This document shows, piece by piece, positions 39,889 to 47,664 of a stretch of DNA of 64,000 bases. The notes beneath the pieces are model-generated. The model was not told the DNA's origin and made no database searches. It saw nothing but the letters and a program-made list of their open reading frames with translations. This stretch comes from Gemmobacter lanyuensis (GTDB taxonomy: Bacteria; Pseudomonadota; Alphaproteobacteria; Rhodobacterales; Rhodobacteraceae). The stretch lies in NCBI RefSeq assembly GCF_014652355.1, contig NZ_BMYQ01000008.1:1-64000 (forward strand). Direction: 5' to 3'. The translations under genes and the position numbers were made by a program. Within the stretch, counting starts at the first letter, position 1, and each line of letters opens with the position of its first letter.

Positions 39889-40128
39889 TCAATAGCAGGG
39901 CGGCAGCCCGGCAAGACCGCAGGACGCGCCACCGGCCAGCGCACCAAGCGCGGCCCCCGCGACCATGTTTTCATCCGTGGCATCCGCGACGGCGGCGCCA
40001 AGGACGGCCCCGGTAAGGGCGCGGCCACCCTGCGTTTGCAGGGCATTGGGCTGGCCATAGCCCGATTGGGTGCAGCCAGCGACCGCCGCTGCCAGACCCA
40101 TGGCAAGGAAAAGGGAAGAAAGACGCAT
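39889..40128 (-). CDS. Small glycine-rich lipoprotein
   Basis: A 79-residue protein with a lipoprotein signal (MRLSSLFLAMGLAAAVAGC, lipobox VAGC). The mature part is short and has glycine-zipper-like repeats, GAVLGAAVADATDENMVAGA followed by ALGALAGGASCG, and two further Cys near the end. Similar peptides are common in Rhodobacteraceae and have no known function. ATG 40128 has GGAGG upstream, and a strong terminator follows, making this a one-gene unit inside the pcc region. Confidence 0.78.
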   Translation of the reverse strand: MRLSSLFLAMGLAAAVAGCTQSGYGQPNALQTQGGRALTGAVLGAAVADATDENMVAGAALGALAGGASCGLAGLPPCY

Positions 40129-40462
40129 GCTCGACCTCCGGTAGGTTCTGTTCTGAACCCCGATTGTAGCGCATGGTTCCGCCGGGAAAAGCGCGAAAGG
40201 CAACCGGCGGCAAAGCCTTGCCGATGTGCGCGCAAGCGGGGGGAAGAAAGGCGTCCGATCCGGTCAGGACCGGACGCAAGGTAAGGGGAAGGGACACATG
40301 CGGGGGCGCGCTTGCCCCCGAAGTGGGCGGCGCGACCGTGCTGCGGCCGCGCCTCTGTCCCATGATGCGGCAACCCGCCAAAGCAGGCAAAATGATTTTG
40401 CAACACAATCAGGGATTGCGCGAAAATCTGCCCGGATTGGAAAAGGCTGCGCGGGATCATGC
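40129..40462. other. 334-base intergenic region with palindromes
   Basis: No credible gene is visible. It contains the palindrome CCGGTC-AG-GACCGG (40260-40273) nested within GCGTCCG/CGGACGC (40251-40277), and a hairpin CGGGGGC/GCCCCCG (40301-40320). The latter could end transcription of the gene at 40463-40864, though no U-tract follows. The stretch 40385-40430 is AT-richer and may hold the upstream part of a promoter. Confidence 0.5.
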
Positions 40463-40864
40463 TCAGTCCTCCTCCTCGTCCCAGTCGTCCTCGTCAAAGT
40501 CCATGGGTGCCGCATCGGCGGCAAAGACTTCGGGAAAGGCGGCCTGCGCGCGCTTCACATCGATGCGGAGCAGCGCCTCATAGGAACAGGGATCAAAGGG
40601 GTCTTCGGCGGGCACGACCTCGCGGCCGAACAGCCAGGACAGGCGCCCCGCGTCCAGATTGCCACGTTCAAACACCTCTTCGCCAAAGTAATGCCAGAGC
40701 GCGGACATGAAGGCGGTATCGGCCGCGCGGTCAAGGTTCTTGCGGTCCTTGAAGCGTTCGCGGCGGATGATCTTGGTCGGGCCTTCCTTTTTGTTGGCGC
40801 GACGGATCACGAACTGAAAGTCGGTGCCGGTCATGCGACCGGGGAAACCACGATGTTTCAGCAT
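40463..40864 (-). CDS. Conserved hypothetical protein of the pcc region
   Basis: A 133-residue soluble protein that I cannot assign to a family. It is basic at the N-terminus (RRANKKEGPTKIIRRERFKD), has a central helical part (DTAFMSALWHYFGEEVFERG) and an extremely acidic end (DFDEDDWDEEED). No signal peptide or catalytic pattern is visible. The charge asymmetry resembles proteins that bind nucleic acid or a basic partner, but this is only a suggestion. It is downstream of a 46-residue lipoprotein gene on the same strand. Confidence 0.72.
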   Translation of the reverse strand: MLKHRGFPGRMTGTDFQFVIRRANKKEGPTKIIRRERFKDRKNLDRAADTAFMSALWHYFGEEVFERGNLDAGRLSWLFGREVVPAEDPFDPCSYEALLRIDVKRAQAAFPEVFAADAAPMDFDEDDWDEEED

Positions 40865-40933
40865 GCCACACCCCCGATCATCAGAGGGCGGGGTGCGACG
40901 GGCCGGGCCTGTCCGGCCCGCCGCGGAATGTGA

Positions 40934-41074
40934 TTACTTGTACTTGCCGGTGTAGACCGGTTCGGTCGTGACGGCCGGCTCGTCGACGTAGACGACTTCG
41001 TCTTTCTTGCCGCCGCAGGCAGCCAGGAAAGCAAAAGTGCACAGCGCGAGCGCGATACGAGTGCTGTTCGACAT
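40934..41074 (-). CDS. 46-residue lipoprotein
   Basis: A tiny protein, MSNSTRIALALCTFAFLAAC followed by GGKKDEVVYVDEPAVTTEPV and YTGKYK. Lipobox LAAC marks Cys20 as the lipidation site, leaving a 27-residue mature peptide with Tyr and Thr. GGAG lies 6 bases before ATG 41074, which favours this short start over the longer frame. It resembles the short YgdI/YgdR-like lipoproteins of alphaproteobacteria. Function unknown. Confidence 0.75.
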   Translation of the reverse strand: MSNSTRIALALCTFAFLAACGGKKDEVVYVDEPAVTTEPVYTGKYK

Positions 41075-41285
41075 CCTCTTCTCCAGTTTTCTTGGGGGTG
41101 GAGATTGCAGGGCAATCCCGCCTCCCCGCCCCGTTGCGAGGGTTGAAGCGCAATGCGCCCCGCAGGAAGGATAGCCCCATTCCCGTCGAAAAGACACGGC
41201 ACAAGGTCCAAAAGCTGCGCCTGTGACGCGGCTACATCAGATCGGCCGGTGGATGAAGAAGGTATCGCAAGATATTGTGTTTGCA

Positions 41286-41690
41286 TCAGAACATCTCCCA
41301 GATGCAGGTGCCGTTCTCGATCGAGTATGCCTCGAAATACTGTGTGGCGTCCGGCGAAGTTTCGCCGAAGGGCACCACCCTGTCGGCTAGGGAGATGATG
41401 ATCTGCTGCGGCTGTGGGCCGAGTTCGGCCAGCCGCGGCAGCGCAAAGCTCTGACACAGCGCCAGCATGTCGGCGCTTGCCGTTTCAAAATCCACATCCC
41501 CGGCCTCCCGCGCGATTTGCGGCGCAAGAAAGCGGAAACGCAGAGTCAGGCCATTGGGGCCCGCGGCGTTCCAGATCACGTCCTGAAGCGTCACGGCCTG
41601 CCCCGAGGGCACGGCGATGGCCGCCGCGTCCCCCGTCAGGACCACCTCGCCATCGACAGGCTGTTTCACAGTCTGGGGGGTGCCGGTCAT
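41286..41690 (-). CDS. Conserved hypothetical protein (DUF6497-like)
   Basis: A 134-residue soluble protein of mostly beta-strand character: VDGEVVLTGDAAAIAVPSGQ, then GLTLRFRFLAPQIAREAGDV, DMLALCQSFALPRLAELGP and a C-terminal IENGTCIWEMF. It resembles a Rhodobacterales family that I recall as DUF6497; the function is unknown. Its start overlaps the stop of the upstream methyltransferase-like gene by four bases, so the two are translationally coupled and probably act together. Confidence 0.72.
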   Translation of the reverse strand: MTGTPQTVKQPVDGEVVLTGDAAAIAVPSGQAVTLQDVIWNAAGPNGLTLRFRFLAPQIAREAGDVDFETASADMLALCQSFALPRLAELGPQPQQIIISLADRVVPFGETSPDATQYFEAYSIENGTCIWEMF

Positions 41691-42448
41691 TGCGCCCTCC
41701 CCTTGCGAAGCAGCACCCGGCGCGCCTTGGGCGGTGCGGGAAGATCGGTCAGGCTGCCCAACCTTTCGAGCTTGGCCGCCTGTTCGGACGCGGTCGCGGC
41801 GCGCAGATCAAGGATCGCCGCGCCATCGGGGGCCACGGCCTGTTCCAGAAACGGCAGATACAGATCAACCGGGTAATGGAAGCCGCAGGACAGGAAGCTG
41901 ACCGCCAGATCGACAGGCCCGGCCGTTTCGGGGGCAGTGTCGCGCGGGTTCAGCGTGGCGATGCGCGCGGGGTCGATCGCGTTACGCTCGAGCAGGCTGC
42001 GCGCGGTGGCAAGGTTCGAATAGGCCGCGCCCTCCTCGGCAAAGCCGAAGTGGCGGTGGTTGTTGCTTTCCAGATCGATCAGCAGAAGATCGCAGCCCAG
42101 ATCCCGCGCCACGAAGAGGTCAAACAGCGCGTAGCCGCAGCCGATATCGGCGATGCGCCGCGGCGCGAGGTCCCGCAGCAGCGGTTCCAGCGCGCGGTAT
42201 TCGGCCCGGATCACCCCGGCCGCGCGGCGCGCGATGGTATCGCCCATATCCTCGATAACCGCCTGGATCGGGGCCTCATCGCCGTCGTTCCAGGCCTTGA
42301 TGATGCGACCCGACTTCGGACGGTCGAACATGACCTCCGACCTTTGCAGGATCAGGTTCAGATAGTCGCCCCGCGACAGCGCCGAGACGTCCAGCGCCCT
42401 TATGGCGCTGTCGTCGGCCTCTGCCGCGATGTCGATGTCAAGCCGCAT
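41687..42448 (-). CDS. Putative SAM-dependent methyltransferase-like protein
   Basis: A 253-residue protein with a Rossmann-like class I methyltransferase core. The glycine motif is IADIGCGYALFDLFVARDLG, followed by an acidic strand end LLLIDLESNN, and the later segment DLAVSFLSCGFHYPVDLYLP corresponds to motif IV. About 100 residues before the core are helical. The substrate is unknown. It follows pccB by 28 bases and overlaps the next gene; I know of no methylation step in propionyl-CoA metabolism, so the association is unexplained. Confidence 0.72.
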   Translation of the reverse strand: MRLDIDIAAEADDSAIRALDVSALSRGDYLNLILQRSEVMFDRPKSGRIIKAWNDGDEAPIQAVIEDMGDTIARRAAGVIRAEYRALEPLLRDLAPRRIADIGCGYALFDLFVARDLGCDLLLIDLESNNHRHFGFAEEGAAYSNLATARSLLERNAIDPARIATLNPRDTAPETAGPVDLAVSFLSCGFHYPVDLYLPFLEQAVAPDGAAILDLRAATASEQAAKLERLGSLTDLPAPPKARRVLLRKGRAQ

Positions 42449-42475
42449 GAGTTTTCCCCTTGTTCGCGGATATCG

Positions 42476-44008
42476 TTACAGGGGGATGTTATCGTGTTTC
42501 TTCCAGGGGTTTGCCAGCTTCTTGCCACGCAGGCTGGCAAAGGCGCGGGCAACGCGGCGGCGGGTCGACCGCGGCTGGATCACCTCATCGATGAAGCCAC
42601 GTTCGGCGGCGACGAAGGGGTTGGCGAAGCGATCCTCATAATCCTTGGTGCGCGCGGCGATCTTTTCCTTGTCGCCAAGTTCGCTGCGATAAAGGATCTC
42701 GGTCGCGCCCTTGGCCCCCATCACCGCGATTTCGGCGGTGGGCCAGGCATAGTTGAAATCACCGCGCAGATGCTTGGACGACATCACGTCATAGGCCCCG
42801 CCATAGGCTTTGCGGGTGATCACGGTCACCTTGGGCACCGTCGCCTCGCCATAGGCGAACAGCAGTTTCGCGCCGTGCTTGATGACCCCGCCATATTCCT
42901 GCGACGTGCCGGGCAGGAAGCCGGGCACATCGACCAGGGTCAGGATCGGAATTTCAAAGGCATCGCAGAAACGCACGAAGCGCGCGGCCTTGCGCGAGCT
43001 GTCGATGTCAAGGCAGCCCGCCAGCACCATCGGCTGGTTCGCCACCACGCCGACCGTCTGACCTTCGATCCGGATGAAGCCGGTGATGATGTTCGCGGCG
43101 TAATCCTTCTGGATTTCGTAGAAATCGCCTTCGTCGGCAACCTTCTGGATCAGCTCTTTCATGTCATAGGGCTGGTTCGGGTTGTCGGGGATCAGGGTAT
43201 CGAGGCTGTCCTCGACGCGGGCCGGATCATCAAAGAAGGGGCGCACGGGCGCCTTTTCGCGGTTGTTCAGCGGCAGGAAGTCCACCAGACGGCGAACTTC
43301 GGCCAATGCCTCCACGTCGTTTTCAAAGGCACCGTCGGCCACGCTCGACTTGCGGGTATGGGTCGAGGCGCCGCCCAGTTCCTCGGCTGTGACGACTTCG
43401 TTGGTGACGGTCTTCACCACATCGGGGCCAGTCACGAACATGTAAGAGCTGTCCTTCACCATGAAGATGAAGTCGGTCATGGCGGGGCTATAGACCGCGC
43501 CGCCTGCACAGGGGCCCATGATCACGCTGATCTGCGGCACCACGCCCGAGGCCATCACATTGCGCTGGAACACCTCTGCATAGCCCGCAAGGCTGGCCAC
43601 GCCTTCCTGGATGCGCGCACCGCCGGAATCGTTCAGCCCGATCACCGGGGCGCCGTTCTGCATGGCCATATCCATGATCTTGCAGATCTTTTGCGCATGG
43701 GTTTCCGACAGCGACCCGCCGAAGACGGTGAAATCCTGGCTGAAGACATAGACCTGACGGCCATTCACCGTGCCCCAGCCCGTCACCACGCCATCCCCGG
43801 CGGGGCGATCCTGCTCCATGCCGAAATCGGTGCAGCGATGGCGGACGAACATGTCGAACTCTTCGAACGAGCCTTCGTCCAGCAGCAGCTCGATGCGTTC
43901 GCGGGCGGTCAGCTTGCCCTTGGCGTGCTGGGCCTCGACGCGGCGCGGGCCGCCACCGGCACGGGCAACGGCGCGGCGGGTCTCAAGCTCTTGCAGGATG
44001 TCTTTCAT
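42476..44008 (-). CDS. pccB: Propionyl-CoA carboxylase beta subunit (carboxyltransferase)
   Basis: A 510-residue biotin-dependent carboxyltransferase with two crotonase-like halves. Features include [20 protein letters not shown] at the start, [18 protein letters not shown], the acyl-CoA oxyanion segment [39 protein letters not shown], and in the second half [19 protein letters not shown] and [14 protein letters not shown]. It transfers carboxyl from PccA-biotin to propionyl-CoA. ATG 44008 has GGGAGG upstream. TTTGCAAA-type boxes 70-110 bases upstream and a TAATAT element point to PccR-activated transcription. Confidence 0.96.
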   Translation of the reverse strand: MKDILQELETRRAVARAGGGPRRVEAQHAKGKLTARERIELLLDEGSFEEFDMFVRHRCTDFGMEQDRPAGDGVVTGWGTVNGRQVYVFSQDFTVFGGSLSETHAQKICKIMDMAMQNGAPVIGLNDSGGARIQEGVASLAGYAEVFQRNVMASGVVPQISVIMGPCAGGAVYSPAMTDFIFMVKDSSYMFVTGPDVVKTVTNEVVTAEELGGASTHTRKSSVADGAFENDVEALAEVRRLVDFLPLNNREKAPVRPFFDDPARVEDSLDTLIPDNPNQPYDMKELIQKVADEGDFYEIQKDYAANIITGFIRIEGQTVGVVANQPMVLAGCLDIDSSRKAARFVRFCDAFEIPILTLVDVPGFLPGTSQEYGGVIKHGAKLLFAYGEATVPKVTVITRKAYGGAYDVMSSKHLRGDFNYAWPTAEIAVMGAKGATEILYRSELGDKEKIAARTKDYEDRFANPFVAAERGFIDEVIQPRSTRRRVARAFASLRGKKLANPWKKHDNIPL

Positions 44009-44037
44009 GGCGGTCCTCCCGGGGAATCGGGGGCACA

Positions 44038-44043
44038 ATATTA
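44038..44043 (-). promoter_or_regulatory. Putative -10 element of pccB
   Basis: TAATAT on the minus strand, 30 bases before the start codon. No good -35 hexamer lies 16-18 bases upstream, which fits an activator-dependent promoter with the TTTGCAAA boxes further up. Confidence 0.4.
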
Positions 44044-44078
44044 TTGCGCTGCGGCAAACCGAAACGAAATTGCGTAAA

Positions 44079-44118
44079 TTTGCAAATTATTGGCAAGGAC
44101 TTATCTGCAAATTGCAAA
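44079..44118 (-). promoter_or_regulatory. PccR operator region upstream of pccB
   Basis: A cluster of TTTGCAAA-like boxes: TTTGCAAA (44079-44086), a degenerate TTGGCAAG (44090-44097), TCTGCAAA (44104-44111) and ATTGCAAA (44111-44118). R. sphaeroides PccR is reported to recognise paired TTTGCAAA boxes, as I recall with a 4-base spacer. If the TAATAT above is the -10, the boxes centre near -57 and -80, positions suited to activation. Confidence 0.65.
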
Positions 44119-44180
44119 TTGGCGAAGCATTGCATCGCCCGGCGATCCGCGCGACAGGTGGATACCCCCAGGAGATGACC

Positions 44181-44531
44181 ATGCCCACCCTTCCCGTTCC
44201 CTTTGTCACCATCGGCCTTTTGCTGGTCTCGAACATCTTCATGACCTTCGCCTGGTATGGGCATCTGAAATACAAGGGCGCGCCGCTTCTGGTGGTCATC
44301 CTGACCTCGTGGGGGATCGCGCTCTTCGAATATATGCTCATGGTGCCGGCGAACCGGATCGGGCATGGTTACTTTTCGGCGGCGGAACTGAAGACCATCC
44401 AGGAGGTCATCACCCTTTTCGTCTTTGCCATCTTTTCGGTGTTCTTCCTGAAAGAGCCGCTGACCTGGAACCATATCGTCGGCTTCGGCTTCATCGCGCT
44501 TGGCGCCTTCTTCATCTTCCACAGGTGGTAG
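44181..44531 (+). CDS. DUF486 (DMT-like) small membrane protein
   Basis: A 116-residue inner-membrane protein with four hydrophobic segments, beginning MPTLPVPFVTIGLLLVSNIF. The family signatures FAWYGHLKY and MVPANRIGHGYFSAAELKTI are present, and the end GFGFIALGAFFIFHRW is typical. DUF486 proteins resemble half of a drug/metabolite transporter; no substrate is known. ATG 44181 is chosen because AGGAG lies 6 bases upstream and abuts the alternative ATG at 44175. It is divergent from pccB and ends one base before the next gene begins. Confidence 0.85.
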   Translation: MPTLPVPFVTIGLLLVSNIFMTFAWYGHLKYKGAPLLVVILTSWGIALFEYMLMVPANRIGHGYFSAAELKTIQEVITLFVFAIFSVFFLKEPLTWNHIVGFGFIALGAFFIFHRW

Positions 44532-44532
44532 C

Positions 44533-45753
44533 ATGACCAACCCTGCCCCGCGCCGTTTTCTGGACCCGAAGACCCCGCCCAGCGTGCTGACGCTGACGCT
44601 GCTGGCCGGGATTTCTGCCCTGACGATGAACATCTTCCTGCCCTCGCTGCCGTCGATGGCGGCATGGTTCGATGCGCCTTATGCGCTGATGCAGATGTCG
44701 GTCGCGCTGTATCTGGGGCTTTCGGCGCTGCTGCAGATCGTCATCGGCCCGATTTCCGACCGGTTCGGGCGGCGCAAGGTGGTGCTGGGGGCGCTGATCC
44801 TGTTCCTGCTGGCCACCATCGGCACGCTGGTCGCCCCCACGGCCGAAGCGTTCCTGATCTGCCGCATGGCGCAGGCGGTCGTTGCCGCTGGCATGGTGCT
44901 CAGCCGCGCCATCGTCCGCGACATGGTGAGCGAGGCCGAAGCCGCCTCGATGATCGGCTATGTCACCATGGGGATGAGCCTGGTTCCCATGATCGGCCCC
45001 GTCATCGGCGGTTTCCTGGATGAGGCCTTCGGCTGGCAGGCAAGCTTCGGCCTGCTCCTGGTCGCGGGCTTCGGGGTCACGCTGCTTTGCTGGCGCGATC
45101 TGGGGGAAACGGCGGTGCTGCGGCCGGTGCGCCTTGCCGATCAGCTGCGCCAATACCCGCGGCTGCTCGCCTCGCAGCGGTTCTGGGGGTATAGCCTGTC
45201 GGCGGCGCTCGCCTCGGGGTGTTTCTTCGCCTATCTGGGCGGCGCGCCCTATGTGGGGACCGAGATCTTCCATCTGGGGTCAGCGCAGATCGGGGCGCTG
45301 TTTGCGCTGACCGCGGTGGGCTATGCGGGCGGCAATTTCGTCGCCGGGCGCTATTCGGTGCGGATCGGGATGAACCGCATGGTCCTGCTCGGCACGGCGG
45401 TTACAACCATCGCCACGGCGCTGCTGCTGATGATTTCGCTGGCCGGGGCGACGACAGCCGTCAGCTTCTTTGGCCTGACGCTGGTCATGGGGCTGGGCAA
45501 TGGCATCTGCCTGCCCAATGCCAATGCGGGCATCCTGTCGGTGCGGCCTGATCTGGCGGGCACCGCATCTGGCCTCGGCGGGGCGCTGATCATCGGGGGC
45601 GGTGCGGGGCTTGCGGCGCTGGCGGGGGTGTTGCTGACACCGGGGGCCACGGAACGCCCGCTGGCGGTGCTGATGTTCGTCACCTCGCTGGGGTCGGTGC
45701 TGGCGATCCTCTGGGTCATCCGGCGGGCGCGGCAGATCGGCCTTCCCGGCTGA
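44533..45753 (+). CDS. Bcr/CflA family drug resistance MFS transporter
   Basis: A 406-residue 12-helix major facilitator. Residues 25-60 form helix 1 with TMNIFLPSLPSMAAWF; the MFS loop 2-3 signature is GPISDRFGRRKVVLGALI; helix 5 has the antiporter-like motif GMSLVPMIGPVIGGFLDEAF. This layout matches Bcr/CflA exporters, proton-driven pumps for bicyclomycin, chloramphenicol or other compounds. The substrate is unknown. It begins one base after the DUF486 stop, so the two form an operon that ends before the pccR promoter. Confidence 0.9.
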   Translation: MTNPAPRRFLDPKTPPSVLTLTLLAGISALTMNIFLPSLPSMAAWFDAPYALMQMSVALYLGLSALLQIVIGPISDRFGRRKVVLGALILFLLATIGTLVAPTAEAFLICRMAQAVVAAGMVLSRAIVRDMVSEAEAASMIGYVTMGMSLVPMIGPVIGGFLDEAFGWQASFGLLLVAGFGVTLLCWRDLGETAVLRPVRLADQLRQYPRLLASQRFWGYSLSAALASGCFFAYLGGAPYVGTEIFHLGSAQIGALFALTAVGYAGGNFVAGRYSVRIGMNRMVLLGTAVTTIATALLLMISLAGATTAVSFFGLTLVMGLGNGICLPNANAGILSVRPDLAGTASGLGGALIIGGGAGLAALAGVLLTPGATERPLAVLMFVTSLGSVLAILWVIRRARQIGLPG

Positions 45754-45759
45754 GATGGC

Positions 45760-45800
45760 TTGACAGCCCCGCTTTGCAATAGCGAAATACACTTTGCAAA
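45760..45800 (+). promoter_or_regulatory. pccR promoter with two TTTGCAA boxes
   Basis: TTGACA (45760-45765) is a consensus -35; a weak -10 (CGAAAT, 45783-45788) follows at 17 bases. TTTGCAAT (45773-45780) lies between them and TTTGCAAA (45793-45800) lies near the start point, 20 bases apart, two helical turns. Binding there would block RNA polymerase, so autorepression is likely. Confidence 0.65.
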
Positions 45801-45813
45801 GAGGGAGGCCGGG

Positions 45814-47211
45814 ATGTCCACGCAGAAGCTCTATGCCGGGGTCAAGCTGCGCGAATTGCGCGGGCGGCTGGGGGTGACGCAAAAGGCCTTTGCCGACAAG
45901 CTGGGCGTGTCGCTGCCCTATCTGAACCAGATGGAGAACAACCATCGCCCGGTTTCGGCGGCGGTGGTTCTGTCCTTGGTGCAGGAATTCGGCTTTGACG
46001 TGACCGAGCTGACCACAGGCGATGCCGAGCGGATCGTATCGGACATGCGCGAGGCGCTGGCCGACCCGGTGTTCCAAAGCGCGGCGCCACCGCTGGCCGA
46101 CCTGCGGCTTGCGGCCTCGAACGCCCCGGCGCTGGCGCGGGCCTTCCTGGACCTGCACCGCGCCTATCGGCAGACGCATGAACGCCTTGCCTCACTGGAT
46201 GAGGCGCTGGGGCGGGAAGATGCCGCGCTCAAACCGTCACCGTGGGAGGAAGTGCGTGATTTCTTTCACTATTGCGACAATTACATCGATGCCATCGACC
46301 GCGCGGCGGAACATTACGCCATGCCCGGCGGGCAGCGGCGCGACCCTCTGGTCATTGCCACCGAAACCCTGACCCGCGCCGGGGTGGACCTGCAATTTTC
46401 CGACAGCGCCACCCTGCGCGCCTTCACGCCCGAGGGGCGGCGGCTGGTGATCTCGGGCCGGGCGGCGGGGCCGACGCAGCGGTTTCAGCTGCTGTATCAG
46501 GTCGCGCTGACCACGCAGAACGACCTGCTGGAAGCGACGCTCGACCTCGCCCGCTTTGCCACGCCCGAGGCGCGCGACATCGCCAAGATCGGGCTGGCCA
46601 ACTATTTCGCCGGGGCGGCGCTTTTGCCCTACCGTGCCTTTCAGGCAGCGGCGCTTGAAGAGCGGCATGATCTGGAACGGCTGGCCGATCTGTTCGGCGC
46701 CAGCATCGAACAGGTCGCCCATCGCCTGTCCACGCTGCAAAGGCCCGGTGCCAAGGGGATTCCCTTTTTCTTCGTGCGGGTCGATCAGGCGGGCACCATC
46801 ACCAAACGCCATTCCGCCACGCGGCTGCAATTCGCGCGCTTTGGCGGGGCCTGCCCGCTGTGGAACATGCACCAGGCCTTTGAGACACCGGGGCGGTTTC
46901 TGCGGCAGCTGGCCGAAACGCCTGATGGGGTGCGCTATCTCTGCCTTGCCCGCGATGTCAGCAAACCGGGCGGCAGCTTCAACGCCCCGGTGCGCCGCTA
47001 TGCCATCGGCCTTGGCTGCGAAGTGCAGCATGCCGATGCGCTGGTCTATGCCGACGGGCTGGACCTGCGCGGGCGGTTCGAACCCATCGGGATTTCCTGC
47101 CGCATCTGCGAAAGGCGCGATTGCCACCAGCGGTCGGTGCCGCCACTGGAACGCCGCCTGAAGGTCGATCCCGACCGCCGCGGCATCCTGCCCTATCAGA
47201 TTGCGGAATGA
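45814..47211 (+). CDS. pccR: Short-chain fatty acyl-CoA regulator PccR (XRE family, ScfR group)
   Basis: A 465-residue regulator. Residues about 10-65 are an XRE-type helix-turn-helix: VKLRELRGRLGVTQKAFADK, then SLPYLNQMENNHRPVSAAVV. A long acyl-CoA-responsive region follows, and the C-terminal DUF2083 part has the Cys-rich GISCRICERRDCHQRSVPPL. This matches the ScfR family (PccR, RamB, MccR), which senses CoA intermediates; in R. sphaeroides PccR is needed for propionyl-CoA carboxylase expression. ATG 45814 has GAGGGAGG upstream. Matching boxes lie in its own promoter, upstream of pccB and possibly upstream of pccA. Confidence 0.94.
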   Translation: MSTQKLYAGVKLRELRGRLGVTQKAFADKLGVSLPYLNQMENNHRPVSAAVVLSLVQEFGFDVTELTTGDAERIVSDMREALADPVFQSAAPPLADLRLAASNAPALARAFLDLHRAYRQTHERLASLDEALGREDAALKPSPWEEVRDFFHYCDNYIDAIDRAAEHYAMPGGQRRDPLVIATETLTRAGVDLQFSDSATLRAFTPEGRRLVISGRAAGPTQRFQLLYQVALTTQNDLLEATLDLARFATPEARDIAKIGLANYFAGAALLPYRAFQAAALEERHDLERLADLFGASIEQVAHRLSTLQRPGAKGIPFFFVRVDQAGTITKRHSATRLQFARFGGACPLWNMHQAFETPGRFLRQLAETPDGVRYLCLARDVSKPGGSFNAPVRRYAIGLGCEVQHADALVYADGLDLRGRFEPIGISCRICERRDCHQRSVPPLERRLKVDPDRRGILPYQIAE

Positions 47212-47212
47212 A

Positions 47213-47239
47213 AAAGGCCCGGCGCAGAGCCGGGCCTTT
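47213..47239 (+). terminator. Bidirectional terminator of pccR and the ydcH-like gene
   Basis: AAAGGCCCGGC (47213-47223) pairs with GCCGGGCCTTT (47229-47239) directly after the pccR stop. A-run and T-run on the two sides let it serve both convergent genes. Confidence 0.85.
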
Positions 47240-47255
47240 CATCCTGCGGGGCAGA

Positions 47256-47492
47256 TCAGGCGCTCAGGCGCTGCCAGATCTGATCCTTGAGCGCGCTGCG
47301 CTTCTTGCGCATTTCCGTTTCATGTTCGGACGAAACCGGCTCGACCAACGTTTCGGCGCGATGCACCGCGCGGTTGATCTCGTGATACTCCTCGACGAGG
47401 CGCGCGAAATGGGTGTCCGTTTCCTTCAGCGCCGAAATCTTGCCTGCCTCGGCCGGGAATTCCTCTGCCAGTTCGTGGGGGGTGTTCGCCAT
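47256..47492 (-). CDS. YdcH family small protein (DUF465)
   Basis: A 78-residue helical hairpin protein: MANTPHELAEEFPAEAGKIS, then TDTHFARLVEEYHEINRAVH, and the basic end EMRKKRSALKDQIWQRLSA. The FxxLVEEYHxIN pattern followed by a basic second helix is diagnostic of DUF465/YdcH. The function is unknown, but small size and widespread conservation suggest a regulatory or chaperone-like role. AAGGAGG precedes the ATG. An FNR-type box and a -10 element at class II spacing lie upstream, so it is expected to be induced when oxygen is low. Confidence 0.9.
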   Translation of the reverse strand: MANTPHELAEEFPAEAGKISALKETDTHFARLVEEYHEINRAVHRAETLVEPVSSEHETEMRKKRSALKDQIWQRLSA

Positions 47493-47523
47493 GCGTCGTA
47501 TCCTCCTTGGTCGTTACAAACAG

Positions 47524-47565
47524 ACCATAGGCCACGACTCGGCCGCCGACCTTGACCCGGATCAA
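47524..47565 (-). promoter_or_regulatory. Class II FNR/FnrL-dependent promoter of the ydcH-like gene
   Basis: On the minus strand TTGATCCGGGTCAA (47552-47565) is followed by 22 bases and then TATGGT (47524-47529). A box centred at -41.5 requires exactly 22 bases between its end and the -10 hexamer, so geometry supports activation by an FNR-type dimer. The predicted start point is near 47517. Confidence 0.65.
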
Positions 47566-47617
47566 ATCCCGCATCGCACAGTCAGAAAATCAAACGGCTT
47601 CACACAACCCTTTGCAA

Positions 47618-47649
47618 CCAAAAGAAAACCGGGGCGCTTGGCCCCGGTT
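47618..47649 (-). terminator. Terminator of betB-betA
   Basis: AACCGGGGC (47627-47635) pairs with GCCCCGGTT (47641-47649); the minus strand then reads TTTTCTTTTGG. It lies 16 bases after the betA stop. Confidence 0.85.
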
Positions 47650-47664
47650 CAGGTGGTTGCAGGA

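Noticed and set aside
41414-44077. 887-codon plus-strand frame opposite pccB and its neighbours
   Set aside because: It is an antisense shadow of high-GC coding DNA: composition is Arg/His/Gly-rich without domains, and the minus strand holds well-conserved PccB and other proteins.
47611-47618. TTTGCAAC as a further PccR box
   Set aside because: It is a single imperfect octamer near the betA terminator with no link to propionyl-CoA genes; another such octamer at 40397-40404 shows that background hits occur.
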